Below are positions 16,093-23,812 of a stretch of DNA of 41,064 nt, piece by piece. Position numbers and translations under genes: made by a program. The stretch is from an uncultured Clostridium sp. Its GTDB lineage: Bacteria > Bacillota > Clostridia > Lachnospirales > Lachnospiraceae. Within the stretch, counting starts at the first letter, position 1, and each line of letters begins with the position of its first letter. The notes beneath the pieces are model-generated. The model searched no databases, was not told where the DNA came from, and was given only the letters and a program-made list of their open reading frames with translations. Location of the stretch: NCBI GenBank assembly GCA_900555045.1, contig USJW01000035.1, positions 1-41,064 on the forward strand, read 5' to 3'.

Positions 16093-18007
16093 GAGAGCGC
16101 GGGCATGGCTTGCGGGGTTTTTCGTCGCTTTTTTCGTCCTTTTTGGGCGCGGGTTTGTGAGCTTGGCAGCGGACGAGATTTACGTGGCCGGGATCCCGGA
16201 TGCGTGGCCATTAGAGAGCTATGACCGGAGTACGAAAAGCTATGAGGGTGCGCTGACAGAGCTTCTGAGGGAGGCGGCCCTTGACGCAGGCTGCAAAGTC
16301 CGCTATATCGAGCCCGGCAAGGAGGACAAGCGCCTGGAGCTGGCGGGAAAGGTGCAGGTGGACGCGGTGTGGACTTTCGGGCTGACGGACGAGGAGCTTG
16401 GGAGGATCGGAGCGGAGAAAGGGGAGCCCCTCTTCACCTACACGGAAAACGGGGAGGAGCGGGCGATTTCCCTGGCCTACACCAAGGGAATGGCTCCGGA
16501 GCTGAGAGAAAAGCTGGAAGCGTCGATCAGGGAGAAGGGCGGAGATGAGATGTACGGCAGCCTGATCCAGTATGCGCATGAGGAGAAGCAGGAGCTGCAG
16601 ATTTCCTGGGTGATCCGGTACGGCGCGCCGCTGTTTATGGCGGCGGCCCTGGCGGTTCTCATCATCCTGCCGAGAAAGCTGGCCCGGCGCAAGCGGCAGA
16701 TCGAGGAGCTGGCCTACCGGGACGACATCACCGGCGGGGATAACTTTGCCGCCTGGAAGCAGAAATACACGGGCCAGGTCACGGACGCCAACAGGGAACA
16801 CTACGCAATTCTCTACCTGGACTGCGGTCTGGAGGACATCAGCCACATTTACGGCTATGAGAAGGCCGAGGAGTCCATGAAGATTATCAGTGATGCCTGC
16901 GGGGAGATGATTGACCGGGAGCGGGAGGCCTTCGCGCGCTTCAACAATTACTACTTTGCGTTCCTGGTGCAGTACACGGGCATCGAGGGCTTAAAAAAGC
17001 GGGCGCTGGATATTGAAAACGGGGTGAAGGAGTACTTTAGCAGCAAAAATAACCGATACTTTCTGGAACTCCACATGGGCATATACCGCCTGCGGGGGGC
17101 GGGCCAGGAGCCCCTTGGGGCGCTTCAGTACAGCTGGGTCGCCGCAGAGTACGCAAAAAACCACTACCTGAATTATGCGCTGCACGATGAGTACGTGGAG
17201 CAGGAGACAATCCAGGGTTACGCCATGGAGCACGAGGCGATTCACGGCCTGATGAACCAGGAATTTCTCATGTACCTGCAGCCGATCGTGAACCTGAGGG
17301 ACGGCTCCATCTGCGGTGCGGAGGCGCTCGTCCGCTGGCAGAACAATACCCGGGGACTTCTGAAGCCGGAGGCCTTTATGAAGGCGGTGAAGAAAAAGCG
17401 CCTCACCGGTCAGATGAACATGGAGATTTACCGCCAGGGCTGCCGCTTCCTGCGGGAGGAGGCCGAAAAAGGGAGAAAGCTGCGGCTGATGTTCAACTTC
17501 ACCGTGGAAAACGTGGGGGACGAGCAGTTTGTCGACCACCTGGAGGCGGTGGCCAGCCAGTACGGGATTGACCGGGGCCAGGTGATCATCCAGTTAAACC
17601 AGATGGTGGAGATGAGCCGGTCGGAGCGCTTTATGGATTCCATACGGGACTTAAGGAAGCTGGGCTTTGACGTGTGCATGGCCGGCCTGGAGTTGGACCG
17701 CGTGTTTTTCGACTACCTGGACAGTGGAATCAACGGGGTAAAGCTGCGCCACGAGCTGATCCGGCAGATTGAGCGCCCGGAGGGCAAGAAGGTGCTTGAG
17801 AGCGTCATAAAGCTGTTCCGCGACCTGAACTTAGAGGTGTTCTGCGTGGGAATTGAGAATCAGGAGCAGGAGCAGTTCCTGAGGGAGCAGGGCTGTACGA
17901 TGGGAAGCGGTTTCCACTTCCACTACCCCGTGAGCCCGGACATTTTTAACGATCTGCTAAGCGAAAGCCTGTCCGGGCCAGTCCCGGCGCATCAGACAAT
18001 AAAATAG
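16073..18007 (+). CDS. Sensor protein with degenerate GGDEF and degenerate EAL domains
   Basis: 644 residues. A signal peptide (about 1-31) is followed by an extracytoplasmic region resembling a bacterial solute-binding domain (YVAGIPDAWPLESYD onward), a transmembrane helix near 182-202, a GGDEF-like domain (about 210-350) and an EAL-like domain (about 385-640). At the GGDEF site the residues are N291-N-Y-Y-F295, so cyclase activity is unlikely. The EAL motif E417-A-L-V-R-W is intact, but the DDFG motif is replaced by A537-G538-L539-E540 and the late Q-G motif reads MGSGFHF, so phosphodiesterase activity is also unlikely. It is best read as a c-di-GMP receptor or signal adaptor. ATG 16073 has GGGAGG upstream and overlaps the synthase gene by 20 bases. 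Confidence 0.85.
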   Translation: MRVRSSRRARAWLAGFFVAFFVLFGRGFVSLAADEIYVAGIPDAWPLESYDRSTKSYEGALTELLREAALDAGCKVRYIEPGKEDKRLELAGKVQVDAVWTFGLTDEELGRIGAEKGEPLFTYTENGEERAISLAYTKGMAPELREKLEASIREKGGDEMYGSLIQYAHEEKQELQISWVIRYGAPLFMAAALAVLIILPRKLARRKRQIEELAYRDDITGGDNFAAWKQKYTGQVTDANREHYAILYLDCGLEDISHIYGYEKAEESMKIISDACGEMIDREREAFARFNNYYFAFLVQYTGIEGLKKRALDIENGVKEYFSSKNNRYFLELHMGIYRLRGAGQEPLGALQYSWVAAEYAKNHYLNYALHDEYVEQETIQGYAMEHEAIHGLMNQEFLMYLQPIVNLRDGSICGAEALVRWQNNTRGLLKPEAFMKAVKKKRLTGQMNMEIYRQGCRFLREEAEKGRKLRLMFNFTVENVGDEQFVDHLEAVASQYGIDRGQVIIQLNQMVEMSRSERFMDSIRDLRKLGFDVCMAGLELDRVFFDYLDSGINGVKLRHELIRQIERPEGKKVLESVIKLFRDLNLEVFCVGIENQEQEQFLREQGCTMGSGFHFHYPVSPDIFNDLLSESLSGPVPAHQTIK

Positions 18008-18034
18008 TATAAGCTGTTGCTTTTTTGTAAAAGC

Positions 18035-18088
18035 ACTTGGGAAGCCACCGAAGCATAGACTGTAAATAAGTAAGCTTTAAGGTGGCTT
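18035..18088 (+). promoter_or_regulatory. Candidate sporulation promoter and RBS-pairing element of sigK
   Basis: An AC at 18035-18036 and CATAGACT at 18054-18061, 17 bases apart, resemble the -35 AC and -10 CATA-NNN-TA of sigma-K (or related sigma-E) promoters; no sigma-A promoter was seen. Separately, AAGCCACC (18042-18049) is complementary to GGTGGCTT (18081-18088), which includes the ribosome-binding site, so a longer transcript from upstream could fold to hide it. Both points are inference from pattern. Confidence 0.35.
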
Positions 18089-18091
18089 TCT

Positions 18092-18724
18092 TTGAAGACA
18101 TTTCCAAAACCATTATCTGCAAGGGAAGAAAAAGAATATCTGGAACGCTGCAAAGAGGGTGACCAGTCGGCCAGAGATGTGCTGATCGAGCGGAATATGC
18201 GCCTGGTGGCCCATGTGGTGAAGAAGTACCAGAGCCCGGATTACGACATGGAGGACCTCTTGAGCGTTGGAACCATCGGGCTCATCAAGGCGGTGAACAC
18301 CTTCAAGGTGGATAAGGGCTCGCGCCTCGCCACATACGCGGCCAAATGCGTGGAAAATGAAATCCTTATGCTGCTTCGCGCCAGCAAGAAGTTGTCCAAG
18401 GAAGTGTCCCTTTTTGAGCCCATCGGGGTAGACAAGGACGGGGAGGCCGTGAGCCTGGTGGACATTATCGAGATGGACAACAAGGAGACCATAGACACAA
18501 TGATTCTCAAGCAGGACGTGAAGGAGCTCTACGAGGCGTTCGAGTCCTGCCTGACCGATACGGAGAAGACGGTGATCCGGATGCGCTACGGCCTGTACCG
18601 CGGCAAGGAGCACACCCAGCGCGAGATCGCCGGGCAGTTGGGGATCTCCAGATCCTATGTGAGTAGGATTGAGAAGAGGGCGCTGGAGAAGATACGGGGG
18701 GAGTTTGAGAAGCATGGAAACTGA
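18092..18724 (+). CDS. sigK: RNA polymerase sporulation sigma factor, SigK type
   Basis: 210-residue sigma-70 family factor acting late in the mother cell during sporulation. It aligns by eye with Bacillus SigK from FPKPLSAREEKEYLERC onward: region 2 NMRLVAHVVKKY, EDLLSVGTIGLIKAVNTF and LATYAAKCVENEILMLLR, and region 4 TQREIAGQLGISRSYVSRIE. The start is TTG with AAGGTGG at 18079-18085. In-frame sequence upstream reaches a stop after only seven codons, so the roughly 20-residue inhibitory pro-sequence of Bacillus SigK is absent and the factor should be made in active form. The gene is continuous here, with no skin-type interruption. Confidence 0.92.
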   Translation: MKTFPKPLSAREEKEYLERCKEGDQSARDVLIERNMRLVAHVVKKYQSPDYDMEDLLSVGTIGLIKAVNTFKVDKGSRLATYAAKCVENEILMLLRASKKLSKEVSLFEPIGVDKDGEAVSLVDIIEMDNKETIDTMILKQDVKELYEAFESCLTDTEKTVIRMRYGLYRGKEHTQREIAGQLGISRSYVSRIEKRALEKIRGEFEKHGN

Positions 18725-18725
18725 T

Positions 18726-18779
18726 AAAGCGGGTTCCTGAAAGATATCATTTGACAGATATCGATCGGGAACCCGCTTT
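18726..18779 (+). terminator. Long stem-loop after sigK
   Basis: AAAGCGGGTTCC (18726-18737) pairs perfectly with GGAACCCGCTTT (18768-18779). The loop itself contains GATATC-8-GATATC, which can extend the hairpin. It lies directly after the sigK stop and between convergent genes, so it may terminate in one or both directions, although T tracts are short. Confidence 0.75.
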
Positions 18780-18810
18780 GTCGCCGCACAGGCCCTATGT
18801 AAGTATTTGG

Positions 18811-20080
18811 TTAGCTCTCAAAGTTTCTTCTGATGCTTTTCAGAATAAAGCTGCTCAGAAGGAAACCGGCAACGGCAAGACATGCCATGATGATAAATAC
18901 AATCCGGTATCCCGAAAGGCCTTCAAAGCTGTCTAATATATTTCCGTAAACTGCGTACATAAATGCACCAGGAAGATAACCGATAAAAGAACCGATGGAC
19001 ATTGCGGAGCCGGTAATTTCACGGGGCACATGCACCTCATCCATGGGTGCGAAAAAGATAGCGCGCATGCTGAAGACACAAGCACTGATGCAAAGTGTGA
19101 TTACCATCCCCGTGAAAGTTCCCATGCTCTGATGGGGCAGGAAGGAAAATACAGCAAGAGCAGCAGCAACGATTACAAATACACGCTGGAGGTATTTTGT
19201 TGCAGAATGAAGCACTTTGTCTGTGATAAATCCGCCAAGGGGGCCGCCGAGCATCTTCAGACCATACTGATTGATGATTCCATATACACCAACCAGTGCG
19301 GCGGGGAGTGCATAGGCTTCTTCCAGGAACGGAATAAAATAGGTCAGTCCGCAATAAACACTGTATACAAAGAAAATATTAAATGAAACAAGCCATATAT
19401 TTTTATTTTTTAACGCACACACAACCCCGCTCCAGGCTTGCTTGTTGGCACTGCCATTATTTGTGTTGGACTTAGCAGGAGCCTCATCTGGCTCCAAAAG
19501 AAAATACATAATAATGCCGAGGATACCAGGGACGATGGAATAAAATAGGATTGCCATGCGCAGTCCGAATGCATTACTTCCAAACAGGGAGAAAATACCA
19601 AGTGCGCAGAATGCAACAACTGTGTCCATTAGACCTCTGCCTGCTTCCATGATACCGAACATACGCCCTTGCTCATCCTTGCTTCCAAGGAGCCGCACAG
19701 TTTTTAACATTGTAGGCCAATAAAGCATGTCTGCGCAGATTGCAAGGAGACAATAAATTAACAGAAAGACTGGGTAAGAGGGAAACGAGGAAAACCATAA
19801 CCCACACAGACAGATGCTTATCAGCGAAAGAGGAATCATAATCTTCTTTGAAATACGGTCTGTCAGATAAATTGACGCAAGGAAACCAAAGGTAGAAATT
19901 AAGCCAGCTATACTCATCGCAGTACCGATCTGTGTATGGGATAGCCCCATAAATTGTTGCATTGGCACATAAAAAGCATCTTTTAAAAAGCCAAGCTTAT
20001 AGATGGTTCCGGCTCCCAGCATCAAAATTCCAAAGGAAACCCATTTTTTGTCGAGAGTCTTTTTTTTGTTCTTCAGACAT
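18811..20080 (-). CDS. MFS transporter, apparent frameshift at an A8 run near the start
   Basis: Major facilitator permease with about 12 helices, including KKWVSFGILMLGAGTIYKLG (helix 1) and the loop DRISKKIMIPLSLI, and an internal GGPLGGFITDK repeat of the MFS loop motif. The open frame runs 18811-20124, but its TTG at 20124 falls on the predicted transcription start and has no ribosome-binding site. The credible start is ATG 20080, preceded by GAGGTG, which is in another frame and would join the main frame if the eight-A run (T8 at 20060-20067 on the plus strand) were seven. It is therefore a sequencing error, a phase-variable start or a slippage site. The substrate is unknown; the neighbours suggest an organophosphate or amino-acid derivative. 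Confidence 0.7.
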
Positions 20081-20128
20081 AGTGCATTCACCTCATAATT
20101 AATTTTGCGAAACGGATTTGACAACTAC

Positions 20129-20157
20129 AGTATAGTTGCATGTTTGGGTAATGTCAA
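20129..20157 (-). promoter_or_regulatory. Promoter of the MFS gene
   Basis: On the minus strand TTGACA (20157-20152), 17 bases, TATACT (20134-20129). Near-consensus sigma-A promoter; predicted start near 20122. Confidence 0.8.
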
Positions 20158-20181
20158 GCGAAAATGTGCAAAATATTGTAT

Positions 20182-20269
20182 AAATGTGTATTAATGGGTG
20201 ATTAAGGACTGAAAAAGATGTAAAATCGTGTAATTTATAATAAAACGTATTGCAAAATGTGTATTAATG
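20182..20269. repeat. Pair of 15-bp direct repeats in the divergent regulatory region
   Basis: AAATGTGTATTAATG occurs exactly at 20182-20196 and 20255-20269, 73 bases apart (about seven helical turns). The second copy fills the spacer of the deoR-type promoter. A partial copy (AAATGTG) lies near 20162. Candidate operators permitting loop formation. Confidence 0.6.
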
Positions 20270-20278
20270 TGTTATTCT
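20250..20278 (+). promoter_or_regulatory. Promoter of the regulator/phosphodiesterase/D-serine operon
   Basis: TTGCAA, 17 bases, TATTCT, with a 15-bp repeat in the spacer. Predicted start near 20285, about 37 bases before ATG 20322. Confidence 0.65.
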
Positions 20279-20321
20279 ATAGCAAGATAACGGATTTGAC
20301 AAAGAAAAGGGGTAAGGTTTT

Positions 20322-21149
20322 ATGTTATCAGAACAGAGATATAAAGAAATTTTAAATGTACTGGAACGAGAAGGAAGCGTAAAGACAACGACACTCTGTA
20401 AAGTACTACAGACATCGCGGGAAACAATCCGGAGGGATCTCGAATATATGGAGACAAAAGGGATGATCCGTAGAATTCACGGAGGAGCGATGCGAGTTGA
20501 GAGCTCGCAGGGTGGGGATCTTTCCTATACATCTTTTAACAAGAGAAAAGTGGAGCACCCTCTGTATAAGGAAGAGGTAGCGCGCGAAGCGGCTAGCTAT
20601 ATCAGGGAAGGACAGTCGGTGGCTTTGGATTCAGGTACTACCGCACTGACTCTTGCCAAAGTAATTAAGGAGCGTTTCCATTCTCTTACAGTGGTCACGA
20701 ATTCACTTGCAGTGGCCAATGAGCTGGCAGATGCGGAGGGAATTACTCTGGTCGTGACCGGTGGAATTTATCGCGCTGATGAGGAAGCCTTTATCTCTGA
20801 TATTGCAACCCTTATTTTTTCGACAATAAATGTAGACATCTTTTTTCTCACAACTTGTGGAATCTCGGTGGAGCGTGGGGTAACATACCAGAGAATGGAC
20901 GAGATCCTGGTCCAGAATCGGATGATGGATGCAGCGGAACGGACAATCGTTATTGCAGACAGCACGAAACTCGGTGTCAACTCACTGGTGAGAATGTGTG
21001 GAATCGAGAAGATTTCCATGATTGTTACGGATTCCAGAGCATCAGCACAACAGATTTCTGCTTTTGAGCAGGCAGGAGTGAGAGTGGTTGTCTCTAAGGA
21101 AGGGACAATAACGTATGACAATGTCTCAGAAAATGGATATAGCCAGTAG
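20322..21149 (+). CDS. DeoR/GlpR family transcriptional regulator
   Basis: 275 residues. An N-terminal winged helix-turn-helix (about 6-60, with VKTTTLCKVLQTSRETIRRD and RRIHGGAM) is followed by a DeoR C-terminal sensor domain that binds a phosphorylated effector (VALDSGTTALTLAKVI, LTVVTNSLAVANEL, GVNSLVRM). Such regulators usually repress neighbouring catabolic genes and are relieved by a sugar phosphate or similar compound. It is the first gene of the rightward operon and divergent from the MFS gene; duplicated sequence elements between them are likely binding sites. It overlaps the phosphodiesterase gene by 35 bases. Base composition is A/T-richer than the flanking chromosome. Confidence 0.9.
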   Translation: MLSEQRYKEILNVLEREGSVKTTTLCKVLQTSRETIRRDLEYMETKGMIRRIHGGAMRVESSQGGDLSYTSFNKRKVEHPLYKEEVAREAASYIREGQSVALDSGTTALTLAKVIKERFHSLTVVTNSLAVANELADAEGITLVVTGGIYRADEEAFISDIATLIFSTINVDIFFLTTCGISVERGVTYQRMDEILVQNRMMDAAERTIVIADSTKLGVNSLVRMCGIEKISMIVTDSRASAQQISAFEQAGVRVVVSKEGTITYDNVSENGYSQ

Positions 21150-22458
21150 ACCAAGTTTCCTAATGATTTCTGTAGATGCCCTGAAACCGGAATTTGTGTT
21201 TGAACAGGAGCGTCTTGGTGTGCATTTGCCCAATATTACACATTATCTCGTGGAAAATGGACTAACTGCAAGGAATGGGATGAAGAGCGTATTTCCGACG
21301 TTTACATATCCATGTCACCAGAGCATGATCACAGGTACAAATCCAGCTGTCCACGGAATTGTGAACAATGGAATCTTCGACCCTGTAGGAGAACATTTGG
21401 GTGCGTGGCACTGGTTTGTGAATGACAAAGTGAAAACACTCTGGGAAGCAGCAAAGGAGGGGGGATACTGCACTGCCAGTGTCGCGTTTCCGACCTCTGT
21501 GGGAGCGAGAGGTGATTTTATAGCGCCAGAGTACTGGTGGGATGGATCGGAGCTGGATAGCCGTTTTATAGATGCGCTGGCAACCCCTCAGGGGCTGATT
21601 GCAGAGATGGAGCAGGACATTGGAAGATATGCGGGCGGCTTGGATCTTACTGACGCGGGGGACGCTCAGCGTGGAAAAGCAGCCCTCTGGATTCTTAAAA
21701 GAAAACTGGCTCCAGTGGCAGAAAGACAGCCATTTTTTATGACCGCGTATTTTGCCAGCTTTGACGAGAGTGCACATCAAAATGGAGTGTATAGCCGGGA
21801 GGCGGCGGAAAGCCTGGAAAAGATTGACCGGATGTTGGGAGAACTGATTGGCCTGGCACAGGAAATTACAAAGGGACATCTGATCGTCTGTGTGGTCTCC
21901 GACCACGGTTCTCTCGACAATACCCACAATATTTCTCCAAATGTGCGCCTGCGGGAAGCTGGTTTGATTGAAGCCGACGATCAGGGAAAAGTGATTTCCT
22001 GGAAGGCGTTTAGTCAAAGAGCAGGAGGAACCGCTGAGATACGTCTTGCTGATCCTGCAGATCGAGGTGCTGCGGACTGTCTTGCCAAAGTGATGGAGGA
22101 GTTAAAAACAGATCCGGACAGCGGGATTCTGGAAATTCTTACCGGTGAGGAGGCAAGGGCGCGCGGAGGTTTCCCGCAGGCGGCTTATGTGCTGGTATCC
22201 CGGAAGGGATATGAACTGCGCGATGACGTGGTAGGAGAATACTGCCGAACCAGATTGACACAGAAAGCGCAGCATGGTTACAGTGAAGAATTTCCGGAGA
22301 TGCGTGCTTCCTTTATGTTGGCAGGTGAAGGAATCAAAAAAGGGAATGTGGACGATATGCGTCTGATTGATGTGGCACCGACTCTGGCAGGCAGAATGGG
22401 TGTTGAGTTACCGGAGGCAGAGGGAAGGGATATACTGAATTATGGAAGCCATTATTAA
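21115..22458 (+). CDS. Alkaline phosphatase superfamily protein (nucleotide pyrophosphatase/phosphodiesterase-like)
   Basis: 447 residues of the type I phosphodiesterase/nucleotide pyrophosphatase family. Metal and catalytic residues are in place: MISVDALKPE with D21, nucleophile T64 in FPTFTYPCH followed by SMITGTNPAVHGI, then SFDESAHQNG and VVSDHGS supplying later metal ligands, and a final His in KAQHGYSEEFPEM. There is no signal peptide, so it probably acts in the cytoplasm on an imported phosphodiester or phosphonate ester. It starts at ATG 21115 (ATG 21121 is also possible) after AAGGAAGGG. Flanked by a DeoR regulator and an amino-acid symporter in an overlapping operon, it may release an amino alcohol or D-serine moiety; this is inference. 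Confidence 0.85.
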   Translation: MTMSQKMDIASRPSFLMISVDALKPEFVFEQERLGVHLPNITHYLVENGLTARNGMKSVFPTFTYPCHQSMITGTNPAVHGIVNNGIFDPVGEHLGAWHWFVNDKVKTLWEAAKEGGYCTASVAFPTSVGARGDFIAPEYWWDGSELDSRFIDALATPQGLIAEMEQDIGRYAGGLDLTDAGDAQRGKAALWILKRKLAPVAERQPFFMTAYFASFDESAHQNGVYSREAAESLEKIDRMLGELIGLAQEITKGHLIVCVVSDHGSLDNTHNISPNVRLREAGLIEADDQGKVISWKAFSQRAGGTAEIRLADPADRGAADCLAKVMEELKTDPDSGILEILTGEEARARGGFPQAAYVLVSRKGYELRDDVVGEYCRTRLTQKAQHGYSEEFPEMRASFMLAGEGIKKGNVDDMRLIDVAPTLAGRMGVELPEAEGRDILNYGSHY

Positions 22459-23812
22459 ACGCGTGGCGGATTTATTATGGGGAGACTGGCTGTTGGCAGC
22501 ATTGCTGGGGTTGGGAGTTTTCTATACAGTGATTACGGGAGGTATTCAACTGCGCTGTGTGTCACTGTTTTGCAAAGGATTTTTTAAAGAGAGAAGGGAG
22601 CCGAGAAAGGATAACAACCGCTCGGGTTCTTGCTCCTCGTATCAGGCGCTCTGTGCAGCTGTGGCGAGCTGTGTGGGAAGCGGCAATATTGTCGGTGTAT
22701 CGACTGCAATTTTAGCGGGTGGTCCTGGGGCGTTGTTCTGGATGTGGATTGCAGCCTTTTTCGGAATGGCGACTAAATTCGGAGAAATTGTGATGGGAAT
22801 CCGCTATCATGGCTACGATGATAAAGAGAACGTGACAGGCGGTCCGATGTACTATATTGCCAATGGTTTGAATTGGAAAGGCGTGGGAGCGCTGGTTGCG
22901 GTCCTTCTGTTTATTCAAAATGCAGGAGCGACATTGATCCAGTCAAATACGATCTCGCAGGTTATGAGTGAGGCCTTTCAAGTTCCGGCACTTATGACTG
23001 GCATTGTGCTGGCGGTTGTGATGAGCTTGATCATCAGCGGCGGATTTAAAAGGATGGTGCAGGTTGCACAGCATATTGTTCCCGTTATGGCCGGCCTCTA
23101 TTTGACGGTGGGCGTGATTGTTCTCTTGGCGAATGCAGCCAAAATTCCAGCGATGTTTCAGTCCATCTTTGCAGGAGCGTTCACACTCAAAGCAGGAACC
23201 GGAGCATTCGCGGGAATTACGGTTCGGGAGGCCATGCGGTTCGGAGTTGCCAGAGGCCTGTATTCCAATGAGGCCGGAGAAGGGTCCGCAGCAGTATTGC
23301 ATTCTTCCGCAAACGTAGATCACCCGGTACGCCAAGGCTTTTATGGTGTGGTGGAAGTGTTCATTGATACAATTTTGATCTGCAGCACAACCGGCTTTCT
23401 CGTTTTGATCACCGGAGTCAATCAGTATCATACAAATGCATCAACTCTGGCCGCAGCGGCATTTGAAACGGTAGTTCCCGGTATGCAGAATTTAATTTAT
23501 ATCAGTCTGCTGCTGTTTGCCGGGACATCCATCATGAGTCAATGGTATTTTGGACATGTTAGCCTGCAATATTTAAAAAAATCCCAATGGGCAGTGGTTT
23601 ATCGATTTGTATTTCCAATTTTAATCCTATTTGGAAGCAGAAGTACGATTGAAATGGTCTGGTCGGTTCAGGATATAGCACTTGGACTTTTAATTATCCC
23701 CAATATCGTAGCATTGATTTTTTTGGCACCGGAAGTAAGAAAGCTTACAAAAGAATTTCTAAATCCAGACAATGGATATGTGATAAAAAAGGAGAGAAGA
23801 CATGACTGCTGA
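22442..23812 (+). CDS. AGCS family sodium:amino acid (alanine/glycine) symporter
   Basis: 456-residue membrane transporter of the alanine/glycine:cation symporter family, at the usual length. Signatures are CVGSGNIVGVSTAILAGGPG (sodium and substrate site), FGMATKFGEIVMGIRY and RGLYSNEAGEGSAAVLHSSA. These carriers take up alanine, glycine or D-amino acids with Na+. The start overlaps the phosphodiesterase stop by 17 bases and the stop overlaps the D-serine dehydratase gene by 11 bases, so the three are coupled. D-serine or D-alanine uptake is a natural hypothesis given the next enzyme. Confidence 0.92.
   Translation: MEAIIKRVADLLWGDWLLAALLGLGVFYTVITGGIQLRCVSLFCKGFFKERREPRKDNNRSGSCSSYQALCAAVASCVGSGNIVGVSTAILAGGPGALFWMWIAAFFGMATKFGEIVMGIRYHGYDDKENVTGGPMYYIANGLNWKGVGALVAVLLFIQNAGATLIQSNTISQVMSEAFQVPALMTGIVLAVVMSLIISGGFKRMVQVAQHIVPVMAGLYLTVGVIVLLANAAKIPAMFQSIFAGAFTLKAGTGAFAGITVREAMRFGVARGLYSNEAGEGSAAVLHSSANVDHPVRQGFYGVVEVFIDTILICSTTGFLVLITGVNQYHTNASTLAAAAFETVVPGMQNLIYISLLLFAGTSIMSQWYFGHVSLQYLKKSQWAVVYRFVFPILILFGSRSTIEMVWSVQDIALGLLIIPNIVALIFLAPEVRKLTKEFLNPDNGYVIKKERRHDC

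Larger units (their letters stand above)
20111..20302. repeat. Pair of 14-bp direct repeats at both divergent transcription starts
   Basis: AACGGATTTGACAA occurs exactly at 20111-20124 and 20289-20302. Each copy sits just downstream of the predicted start point of one of the two divergent promoters. This is a good candidate operator for the DeoR-type regulator encoded at 20322. Confidence 0.6.

Noticed and set aside
18020..18037. Terminator between the polysaccharide operon and sigK
   Set aside because: TGCTTTT-TTG-T-AAAAGCA forms only a short A/T-rich stem with no T run after it.
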